Position numbers and translations under genes: made by a program. A stretch of 5,553 nucleotides of DNA from JAOPZW01 sp036379935 (GTDB taxonomy: Bacteria > Actinomycetota > Thermoleophilia > Solirubrobacterales > Solirubrobacteraceae), in assembly GCA_036379935.1 (NCBI GenBank), contig DASVFT010000127.1, positions 1-5,553 of the forward strand, given 5' to 3'. The notes below the pieces were generated by a model. It saw nothing but the letters and a program-made list of their open reading frames with translations, had not been told where the DNA came from and did not search any database. Of the stretch, positions 1 through 5,396 are shown piece after piece. Position 1 is the stretch's first letter. Each line of letters begins with the position of its first letter.

Positions 1-747
1 CGCGCGGCCGAGCGCGAGGAGCTCGTCGTCGAGCTCCAGCCGATCGTCGAGCTCGACACCGGCAACGTGGCGGCCGCCGAGGCCTTGGTGCGGTGGAACC
101 ACCCCGAGCACGGACGGATGACGCCGGGCGAGTTCATCGACGTCGCCGAGGAGACAGGGCGCATCTTGGAGGTCGATCGCTTCGTCATGGAGCGCGCGTG
201 CTTCCTGGCCGCCGGCTGGGCGCCCGGCCCGGGAGGTCCGCTGGGGCTGCACGTCAACGTGTCGCCGCGCGAGCTGCAACGCCCGGAGCTGATCGCGCGG
301 GTGAGCGACGCGCTCGAGACCACGGGACTGTCGCCCAGCCAGCTCGTGCTCGAGATCACCGAGAGCGGCCTGATGCGCGACCCGCGCGCGGTGCTCGGGC
401 GCCTCCAGGCGCTGCGCGAGCTCGGCGTACGCCTCGCCATCGACGACTTCGGCACGGGCTACTCCTCGCTGAGCTGCCTGCGGTGGATGCCCATCGACGT
501 GCTGAAGATGGCCAAGTCCTTCGTCGACGACCTCGTCGGCGTGCAGCGGCACACGGCGCTGGCCGGCACCATCGCCGGCCTCTCGCGAACGCTGGGCATG
601 ACCACCGTCGCCGAAGGCATCGAGAGCCGCGAGCAGGCCGACATCCTCGACGACCTGCGGTGCGAGCTCGGCCAGGGCTTCCTGTTCTCGCCCCCGCTGC
701 ACCCCGAGCGCTTCTCCGCGCTCTTGCCGACGCGCTCCGCGGCGTGA
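1..747 (+). CDS. EAL domain protein, C-terminal part (cyclic-di-GMP phosphodiesterase type); 5' end outside window
   Basis: The reading frame is open from base 1, so this is the last 248 residues of a longer protein. A GTG at 67 is not the start, because the conserved strand before the EAL motif (LQPIVELDTG) is already encoded upstream of it. Counting from base 1, the sequence shows AEALVRW (E27), HVNVSP (N86), LEITES (E118, E121), IDDFGTGYSSL (D148, D149), LKMAKSFV (K169), VAEGIES (E205) and GQGFLFSPPL (Q225). These are the metal- and substrate-binding positions of EAL phosphodiesterases, which cut cyclic-di-GMP to pGpG. One motif is unusual: the common KID triplet is KMA (residues 169-171), so the conserved Asp is missing. 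In this family an EAL domain this close to a charged helix usually follows GGDEF, PAS or transmembrane sensor domains, but those cannot be seen here. Fold assignment is near certain; activity is likely but unproven because of the Asp-to-Ala change. Confidence 0.95.
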   Translation, partial: RAAEREELVVELQPIVELDTGNVAAAEALVRWNHPEHGRMTPGEFIDVAEETGRILEVDRFVMERACFLAAGWAPGPGGPLGLHVNVSPRELQRPELIARVSDALETTGLSPSQLVLEITESGLMRDPRAVLGRLQALRELGVRLAIDDFGTGYSSLSCLRWMPIDVLKMAKSFVDDLVGVQRHTALAGTIAGLSRTLGMTTVAEGIESREQADILDDLRCELGQGFLFSPPLHPERFSALLPTRSAA

Positions 748-760
748 CGCCGGCCGAACG

Positions 761-767
761 GTAGGGT
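761..767 (+). promoter_or_regulatory. Putative -10 element (GTAGGGT) for the oxidoreductase gene
   Basis: GTAGGGT fits the actinobacterial TANNNT -10 pattern and lies 12 bases before the ATG at 780. If transcription starts about 7 bases after the hexamer, the leader would be only about 6 bases. There is no convincing Shine-Dalgarno sequence in the 32-base gap and no clear -35 box. The same GTANNNT pattern precedes two other genes in this window. This is inferred from pattern and position only. Confidence 0.4.
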
Positions 768-779
768 CCGCTCCCGCGC

Positions 780-1952
780 ATGGCGGACCGGACGGTCGAC
801 ATCCTCCTCGTCGGCGGAGGCATCGCCTCGGCGACGGCCGCGCAGACGCTGCGCGAGGAGGGGTTCCGCGGGTCGATCCTCCTGGTCGGGCGCGAGCCGC
901 ATCCGCCCTACCACCGCCCGCCCGCCTCCAAGGAGTACCTGCGCGGCGAGCACGGTGCCGACGAGGCCCACGTCCACCCGGCCGGCTGGTGGGAGGCGGA
1001 GGGCGTCGAGCTGCTGACGCGCACGAGCGTGCTCGAGCTCGACGCCGCGGCGCGCACGGCCAAGCTGTCGTCGAAGGAGGACCTCGGGTTCGATCGCGCG
1101 CTGGTGGCCACGGGCGCCATGGTGCGCCGCCTTCCGGTCGACGGCGCCCAGCTCGAGGGCGTGCACTACCTGCGCGCGCTGGGCAACGCGGACACGATCC
1201 GCTCCGACGTCGAGGGAGCCGAGCGCGTGGTGTGCGTCGGCGGCTCCTACATCGCCTCCGAGGTCGCGGCCTCGCTGACCGAGCTCGGGCGGCGGGTAAC
1301 GATGGTCATGCTCGAGAGCGACCCGCTCGAGCGCGGGTTCGGCGCCACCGCCGGACGCTTCTTCCGCCGCGTGCTCGAGGAGCACGGCGTCGAGATCGTC
1401 GGCGGCGAGGAGGTGGAGCGCTTCGAGGGGAACGAGCGCGTGGAGCGGGTGGTCACGAAGGGCGGCCGCGCGCTGGAGGCCCAGGCCGTGATCTGCGGCG
1501 TCGGCGCGATCCCCGACGTCATGCTCGCCCGCAAGGCGGGGCTGGCGCTCGGCGAGCTCGGCGGCGTCCTGTGCGACAGCCGCCTGCGCACCTGCGCCGC
1601 CGGCGTCTTCGCGGCCGGCGACATGTGCGAGTACGACTCCGTCGTGCACGGGCGGGTCGTGCGGATCGAGCACGAGGAGGTGGCGGCCGCGCAGGGCCGC
1701 ACGGCCGCGCGCAACATGCTCGGCGCCGACGCGCCGCACGACGAGGTGCCGTACTTCTTCTCCGACCTCTCCGACTGGGCCTCGCTGGAGTACGTCGGTC
1801 CCGCGCTGACGTGGGACGAGGAGGAGGTCGAGGGCTCGGTCGACGACGGCGCGTTCGCGGTGTGGTACCGCGAGGGCGGCCACGTGCGCGCGATGCTCAG
1901 CGTCGGCGGCTTCGGCGACCTCGACCGCGCCCGCTCGCTCATCTCGGGGTAG
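780..1952 (+). CDS. FAD-dependent NAD(P)H oxidoreductase, ferredoxin/rubredoxin reductase (AIF-like) family
   Basis: The 390-residue protein has the normal length and domain order of reductases that pass electrons from NAD(P)H through FAD to a ferredoxin or Rieske protein. It begins with an FAD-binding Rossmann motif (VGGGIASATAA, residues 11-21), then the family signature PPYHRPPASKEYL (42-54), ATG (110-112), a second Rossmann motif for the dinucleotide (VGGSYIASEVA, 153-163), the second FAD motif GVFAAGD (275-281) with the RIEHEEVAAAQG segment after it, and a C-terminal reductase domain starting near VPYFFSD (323-329). An acidic residue at the end of the second strand of the dinucleotide domain (E179 in MLESD) favours NADH over NADPH. 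Both Rossmann motifs deviate: the last Gly is Ser in the first, and the second reads GxSxxA. There is no CxxC redox-active disulfide, so it is not a thioredoxin- or lipoamide-type enzyme. No ferredoxin, Rieske or oxygenase gene is adjacent, so the partner is unknown. The ATG at 780 places the first strand directly at the N-terminus, as expected. Confidence 0.92.
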   Translation: MADRTVDILLVGGGIASATAAQTLREEGFRGSILLVGREPHPPYHRPPASKEYLRGEHGADEAHVHPAGWWEAEGVELLTRTSVLELDAAARTAKLSSKEDLGFDRALVATGAMVRRLPVDGAQLEGVHYLRALGNADTIRSDVEGAERVVCVGGSYIASEVAASLTELGRRVTMVMLESDPLERGFGATAGRFFRRVLEEHGVEIVGGEEVERFEGNERVERVVTKGGRALEAQAVICGVGAIPDVMLARKAGLALGELGGVLCDSRLRTCAAGVFAAGDMCEYDSVVHGRVVRIEHEEVAAAQGRTAARNMLGADAPHDEVPYFFSDLSDWASLEYVGPALTWDEEEVEGSVDDGAFAVWYREGGHVRAMLSVGGFGDLDRARSLISG

Positions 1953-1970
1953 CGCCGTCGCGCTGCGGCC

Positions 1971-1977
1971 GTACGAT
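1971..1977 (+). promoter_or_regulatory. Putative -10 element (GTACGAT) for the tryptophanase gene
   Basis: GTACGAT fits TANNNT and ends exactly 12 bases before the ATG at 1990, the same distance as for the oxidoreductase gene. The predicted leader is about 6 bases. The element overlaps an 8-base palindrome, ACGATCGT (1973-1980). No recognisable -35 box is seen. There is also no leader peptide with Trp codons of the TnaC kind, since the whole gap is only 37 bases, so the attenuation known from enteric tryptophanase operons is not expected. Confidence 0.4.
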
Positions 1978-1989
1978 CGTGAGCGAGCG

Positions 1990-3357
1990 ATGGAGCGCTG
2001 GCGCACGATCATCGAGCCCTTCCGCATCCACAGCGTCGAGCCGATCCGCTTGACCACGCGCGCCGAGCGCGAGGAGCGGCTGCGCGAGGCGGGCTTCAAC
2101 CTCTTTGCCCTGCACGCCGACGACGTCCTCATCGACCTGCTCACGGACTCGGGGACGGGCGCGATGTCCTCCGAGCAGTGGGCCGGCGTGCAGCGCGGCG
2201 ACGAGAGCTACGCCGGCTCGCCGTCCTTCTTCCGCTTCCGCGACGCGGTCCGCGAGCTCTTCCCGTTCCGCCACGTCATCCCCACCCACCAGGGCCGGGC
2301 GGCCGAGAAGATCCTCTTCAGCGTGCTCGGCGGGCCGGGTCGGACGATCCCCAACAACACGCACTTCGACACCACGCGGGCCAACGTGGAGTTCTCCGGG
2401 GCGGAGGCGCTCGACCTCGTCATCGAGGAGGGCCGCGTGCCGGCGACCGAGCATCCCTTCAAGGGCAACATGGACCTCGCGGCGCTCGAGCGCATCCTGG
2501 CCGAGCGCGACGTGCCGTGCGTGGTCGTGACGGTCACCAACAACTCCGGCGGCGGTCAGCCGGTGTCGATGGAGAACCTGCGCGGCGTCCGCGCGGCGTG
2601 CGATCGCCACGGGCGCCCGCTCTTCCTCGACGCCTGCCGCTTCGCCGAGAACGCCTGGTTCGTCAAGCAGCGCGAACCGGGGTACGAGCGCCATGGCATC
2701 GGCGACATCGTGCGCGAGATGGCGGCGCTGGCCGACGGCATGACGATGTCGGCCAAGAAGGACGGCCTGGCGAACATGGGCGGCTGGCTGGCGTGCAACG
2801 ACGACGAGCTGGCCGAGCAGTGCCGCAACCTCCTCATCCTCACCGAGGGCTTCCCGACCTACGGCGGGCTGTCCGGCCGCGACCTCGAGGCGGTGGCGCA
2901 GGGCCTGCGCGAGGTCGTCGACGAGGACTACCTGCGCTACCGCGTGCGCTCGACGGCCTATCTGGGCGAGGCCCTCGACGCGGCGGGCGTCCCGATCGTC
3001 AAGCCGCCCGGCGGCCACGCCGTCTACATCGACGCCCGCGCGCTCCTCCCCCACGTCCCACCGCTTCGGTACCCGGGCCAGGCGCTCGCCGTGGCGCTGT
3101 ACCTCGAGGGCGGCATCCGCGGCTGCGAGATCGGCACGGTCATGTTCGGGCGCCGGGTCGACGGCGGCGAGGAGCCGGCGGCCATGGACCTCGTGCGGCT
3201 GGCAGTCCCGCGCCGTACCTACACGCAGTCCCACGTCGACTACGTGATCGAGGTCGTCCTCGACCTCGCCGCGCGCGCCGGCGAGCTGCGCGGCCTGCGG
3301 ATCGTCTCCGAACCGCCGGCACTGCGCCACTTCACGGCTCGTTTCGAGCCGTTGTGA
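1990..3357 (+). CDS. tnaA: Tryptophanase (L-tryptophan indole-lyase), PLP-dependent
   Basis: This 455-residue protein belongs to the beta-eliminating lyase family (fold type I PLP enzymes), which holds tryptophanase and tyrosine phenol-lyase. Length and ends match the family: EPFRI near the start and LRHFTARF at the end. The PLP lysine is K257 in MSAKKD; D214 and R217 (LDACR), N185 (TNNSGGGQPVS), R103 (THQGR) and Y74 (GDESYAG) are the other cofactor and catalytic positions. Substrate choice is set by three sites. Tyrosine phenol-lyases carry Thr, Arg and Phe there; tryptophanases carry Asp, Ile/Val and His. This protein has D127 (HFDTT), I381 (CEIG) and H447 (LRHF), so tryptophan is the predicted substrate, giving indole, pyruvate and ammonia in the cytoplasm. 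The potassium-site residues E72 and N262 are present, N262 as in tyrosine phenol-lyase. Other stretches (MSSEQWAG, SGRDLEAVA, AAGVPIV) also look more like tyrosine phenol-lyase. No tryptophan permease gene of the TnaB type is next to it. The ATG at 1990 is supported by the family N-terminus. Confidence 0.93.
   Translation: MERWRTIIEPFRIHSVEPIRLTTRAEREERLREAGFNLFALHADDVLIDLLTDSGTGAMSSEQWAGVQRGDESYAGSPSFFRFRDAVRELFPFRHVIPTHQGRAAEKILFSVLGGPGRTIPNNTHFDTTRANVEFSGAEALDLVIEEGRVPATEHPFKGNMDLAALERILAERDVPCVVVTVTNNSGGGQPVSMENLRGVRAACDRHGRPLFLDACRFAENAWFVKQREPGYERHGIGDIVREMAALADGMTMSAKKDGLANMGGWLACNDDELAEQCRNLLILTEGFPTYGGLSGRDLEAVAQGLREVVDEDYLRYRVRSTAYLGEALDAAGVPIVKPPGGHAVYIDARALLPHVPPLRYPGQALAVALYLEGGIRGCEIGTVMFGRRVDGGEEPAAMDLVRLAVPRRTYTQSHVDYVIEVVLDLAARAGELRGLRIVSEPPALRHFTARFEPL
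3334..3352 (+). repeat. Hairpin at the end of the tryptophanase gene; possible terminator or operator
   Basis: ACGGCTCG, loop TTT, CGAGCCGT forms a perfect 8-base-pair GC-rich stem with a three-base loop. It covers the last codons of the tryptophanase gene and ends just before its TGA. Only TTGTG follows, not a run of T, so it is a poor classical Rho-independent terminator. It also covers the expected -35 region of the promoter of the next gene, so an operator role is equally possible. The repeat is directly seen; its function is inferred. Confidence 0.4.
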
Positions 3358-3360
3358 GGC

Positions 3361-3367
3361 GTATGTT
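3361..3367 (+). promoter_or_regulatory. Putative -10 element (GTATGTT) giving a leaderless transcript of the small gene
   Basis: GTATGTT fits TANNNT and ends 6 bases before the ATG at 3374. With the usual distance of about 7 bases from hexamer to start point, transcription would begin on the A of the ATG itself. No Shine-Dalgarno sequence is present in the 16-base gap after the tryptophanase stop, which supports a leaderless start. Confidence 0.5.
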
Positions 3368-3373
3368 TGCTCC

Positions 3374-3613
3374 ATGGCGCAGGAGAGCAACATCATCGGC
3401 CCGGATGAGCCGGCCTACCGCCTGGAGCTGACCGCCGCCCAGCTCAAGGTGACCCACACCGCGCTCAAGTCGCTGTTCGACGACCTCGGCCACGAGGAGC
3501 ACGACGTGCAGGACGTGGTGCGCGAGGTGCTGGCCAAGCTGCCCGACGAGCACGACATCCGCGCCATCGACCTCGCGCGCGAGCTGGCCCGCCGGCGCGA
3601 GGCCGCGGCCTAG
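3374..3613 (+). CDS. Small acidic helical protein of unknown function (79 aa)
   Basis: I do not recognise a named family. The protein is soluble, without signal peptide or membrane segment. It opens with a short extended part (YRLELTAAQL, residues 15-24) and then appears almost wholly alpha-helical: a helix around 20-37, an acidic, His-containing turn (FDDLGHEEHDV, 35-45), a helix about 44-56 (VQDVVREVLAKL), a conserved-looking LPDEHDIRAIDL block (56-67) and a basic helical end (ARELARRRE). The two His near Asp/Glu pairs (H40, H43) could bind a metal, but no known motif supports this. Coding is supported by G or C at nearly all third positions and by a -10-like element placed for leaderless start. 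It lies 16 bases after the tryptophanase gene and 41 bases before the transporter gene, but probably has its own promoter. It may be a protein-interaction or regulatory factor; this is a guess. Confidence 0.85.
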   Translation: MAQESNIIGPDEPAYRLELTAAQLKVTHTALKSLFDDLGHEEHDVQDVVREVLAKLPDEHDIRAIDLARELARRREAAA

Positions 3614-3624
3614 GGGCCGAGCGC

Positions 3625-3640
3625 CCGGCGCATGCGCCGG
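3625..3640. repeat. Perfect 16-base palindrome (CCGGCGCATGCGCCGG) before the transporter gene
   Basis: The sequence equals its own reverse complement over 16 bases and lies in the 41-base gap between the small gene and the transporter gene. GAG at 3619-3621 and CTC at 3641-3643 could add three more pairs around a small bulge. There is no T run on either side, so it is a weak terminator candidate. Its place directly before the transporter start also suits an operator bound by a dimeric repressor. The small winged-helix protein encoded downstream is one possible ligand, but only by proximity. Confidence 0.45.
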
Positions 3641-3654
3641 CTCCGCGACGGGAA

Positions 3655-5124
3655 ATGCCCTGCGCCATGGAGGCCACGAGCGCCGGGGAGACGATCAGGA
3701 CGCGCATCCCCGCCCGGATGGACCGGCTGCCGTGGAGCCGGTGGCACTGGCTCGTGGTGCTCGGCCTGGGCACGGTCTGGATCCTCGACGGCGTCGAGGT
3801 CACCATCGTGGGCGCGATCGCCAGCCGCCTGCAGGACAAGCAGGCGCTCGGGCTCAGCGCCTTCGAGGTCGCCTTCGGCGGCACCTGCTACATCATCGGC
3901 GCGGCCATCGGGGCGATCGGCTTCGGGTACCTCACCGACCGCCTCGGGCGCAAGAAGCTCTTCATCGTCACGCTCGCGGTCTACCTGGCGGCGACGGTGG
4001 CCACGGCCTTCACCTGGAGCGCGGCATCGTTCTGGGTCTTCCGCGCGCTCACGGGACTGGGGATCGGCGGCGAGTACGCCGCCATCAACTCGGCGATCGA
4101 CGAGCTCATCCCGGCGCGGGCGCGCGGGTGGGTCGACCTGGCCATCAACGGCTCCTACTGGATCGGCGCCGCGGCCGGGGCCGCTTTGTCGTTCGTGCTC
4201 CTCGACAAGGACCTGTTCTCCGTCGACCTCGGCTGGCGGCTGGCCTTCGCGCTGGGCGCGGTCATGGGCCTGGCCATCATGTTCGTGCGCCGCTACGTGC
4301 CCGAGAGCCCTCGCTGGCTGACGATCCACGGCCAGACGGAGGAGGCCGAGCGGCTCGTCGGCTCGATCGAGGATCGCGTCAGGCGCGACACGGGCCGGCG
4401 CGAGCTCGAGGATCCGGGCGACGAGATCGAGATCCAGACGCGCGAGGCGACGAACGTCGTGGAGATCGCGCGGACGCTGTTCGCGCGCTATCCGCGGCGG
4501 TCGGTCCTCGGCTTCACCCTCATGGCCACGCAGGCCTTCATCTACAACGCCGTCATCTTCACGTTCTCGATCGTGCTGACGACGTTCTTCGGCGTTTCGG
4601 ACTCGGCGGCCCCCGCCTACCTGATCCCGTTCGGCATCGCCAACTTCCTCGGCGCGCTCCTGCTCGGCCGGCTCTTCGACACCGTCGGCCGGCGCGCGAT
4701 GATCGCCGGCACCTACTTCGTCTCCGCCGTCGGGCTCTTCGTGCTCGGCCTGCTCTTCAGCAACGGCACGCTCGGCCTCGGGGGCTTCATGGTGGTGCTG
4801 TGCGCGACGTTCTTCTTCGCCTCGGCGGCGGCGTCGGCGGGCTACCTCACCGTGAGCGAGGTCTTCCCGCTCGAGACGCGGGCGATGGCCATCGCGCTCT
4901 TCTACGCGATCGCCACCGGCATCGGCGGCGCCGTCGGCCCCGTGCTCTTCGGCGGCCTGCTCGGCACCGGCGAGAAGAGCAGCCTCTTCCTCGGCTACGG
5001 CATCGCGTCGGCGCTCATGCTGGTGGCCGCGGTGGTGGCGGCGGTGTGGGGCGTCGATGCCGAGCAGGAGTCGCTCGAGGACGTGGCCGCGCCGCTGTCG
5101 GCGACCTCGGCGGAGCCGGCATGA
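3655..5124 (+). CDS. Major facilitator superfamily transporter (sugar-porter / aromatic-acid symporter-like)
   Basis: This is an integral membrane protein of about 489 residues with the two six-helix halves of an MFS carrier. A soluble N-terminal tail (1-30) leads into helix 1 (about 32-55), which holds LDGVE (D45, E48), like the DGxD of aromatic-acid and niacin-type proton symporters. Motif A after helix 2 is GYLTDRLGRKK (91-101), repeated in the second half as GRLFDTVGRRA (338-348). GLGIGGEYA (134-142) is the helix 4 motif. PESPRWL (216-222) closes helix 6, as in the sugar-porter and SV2/NiaP-like groups. A charged cytoplasmic loop (about 223-282) joins the halves. Expected role is solute uptake or efflux driven by the proton gradient. 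The substrate cannot be read from the sequence; a neighbouring tryptophanase makes aromatic solutes conceivable, but only as inference. Two starts are possible: ATG 3655, with GGGAA immediately before it, or ATG 3667, with the same GGGAA 12 bases upstream. Neither spacing is good. The gene overlaps the next one by ATGA. Confidence 0.93.
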   Translation: MPCAMEATSAGETIRTRIPARMDRLPWSRWHWLVVLGLGTVWILDGVEVTIVGAIASRLQDKQALGLSAFEVAFGGTCYIIGAAIGAIGFGYLTDRLGRKKLFIVTLAVYLAATVATAFTWSAASFWVFRALTGLGIGGEYAAINSAIDELIPARARGWVDLAINGSYWIGAAAGAALSFVLLDKDLFSVDLGWRLAFALGAVMGLAIMFVRRYVPESPRWLTIHGQTEEAERLVGSIEDRVRRDTGRRELEDPGDEIEIQTREATNVVEIARTLFARYPRRSVLGFTLMATQAFIYNAVIFTFSIVLTTFFGVSDSAAPAYLIPFGIANFLGALLLGRLFDTVGRRAMIAGTYFVSAVGLFVLGLLFSNGTLGLGGFMVVLCATFFFASAAASAGYLTVSEVFPLETRAMAIALFYAIATGIGGAVGPVLFGGLLGTGEKSSLFLGYGIASALMLVAAVVAAVWGVDAEQESLEDVAAPLSATSAEPA

Positions 5125-5396
5125 GCCGCCGGGTGTGGTCACCGCGGCCGCTGGCCGTGGGCGGCGCCGAGCCGAAGGGACTCGTGGAGCGCGAGGCCGA
5201 GGCCATCGTCGCCGTCCTGCGGCGCGAGGGTCCGCTGAGCACCCGCACGCTGAGGGCGCGCGTGGAGGCACGGCTCTGGGGCCCGGGCCGCTTCGCGCCC
5301 GCGCTGCGGCGCGCGGTGCGCGACGGGCAGGTGCGCCGCGCGGGCCGGCGCACCTGGGCCGCCGTCAACGACGCGCAGCGTCCGCCGGGCCGCTAG
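5121..5396 (+). CDS. Small Arg-rich protein, probable winged-helix DNA-binding fold (91 aa)
   Basis: The start ATG overlaps the transporter stop as ATGA, and a CGGAG Shine-Dalgarno sequence at 5111-5115 lies 5 bases upstream, so the two genes are probably translationally coupled. The protein has 20 Arg in 91 residues. After a loose N-terminus, a helix (about 21-36, ending AVLRREG) is followed by GPLSTRTLRARV (37-48), a helix with the sequence APALRRAVRDG (59-69) and a short strand-turn-strand QVRRAGRRTWAAVN (70-83). That order matches a winged helix-turn-helix with a basic wing. It would act in the cytoplasm, most simply as a DNA-binding regulator, perhaps of the transporter operon. I do not recognise a named family; a basic nucleic-acid-binding or purely structural role is possible. 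The third positions are G or C in nearly every codon, as in the neighbours. Confidence 0.75.
   Translation: MSRRVWSPRPLAVGGAEPKGLVEREAEAIVAVLRREGPLSTRTLRARVEARLWGPGRFAPALRRAVRDGQVRRAGRRTWAAVNDAQRPPGR

Noticed and set aside
27..54. Direct repeat of CGTCGAGCTC (27-36 and 45-54)
   Set aside because: Both copies encode Val-Glu-Leu in the conserved first strand of the EAL domain; explained by codon choice.
1953..1989. Possible TnaC-like leader peptide before the tryptophanase gene
   Set aside because: The gap is only 37 bases, with no short frame containing Trp codons.
459..2144. Long open frame of 561 codons on the minus strand across the EAL and reductase genes
   Set aside because: It is a shadow frame of high-GC coding DNA: its composition is Arg/Ala/His-rich and low in complexity, it matches no family, and the plus strand carries clear domain motifs here.
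1939..3396. Long open frame of 485 codons on the minus strand antisense to tryptophanase
   Set aside because: The plus strand encodes an unmistakable full-length tryptophanase; the antisense protein has repetitive His/Arg/Asp/Val content and no motifs.
2178..3431. Second long plus-strand frame inside the tryptophanase gene
   Set aside because: Frame-shifted shadow with Arg/Pro/Gly-rich sequence; no independent start signal or motif.
3631..3655. Palindrome plus following bases as a Rho-independent terminator for the small gene
   Set aside because: No T run follows on either strand, so an intrinsic terminator is not supported; kept only as an inverted repeat of unknown role.
3610..5271. Long open frame of 553 codons on the minus strand antisense to the transporter
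   Set aside because: It is highly Arg/Glu/Asp/His-rich and without recognisable domains, as expected from the complement of GC-rich membrane-protein codons.
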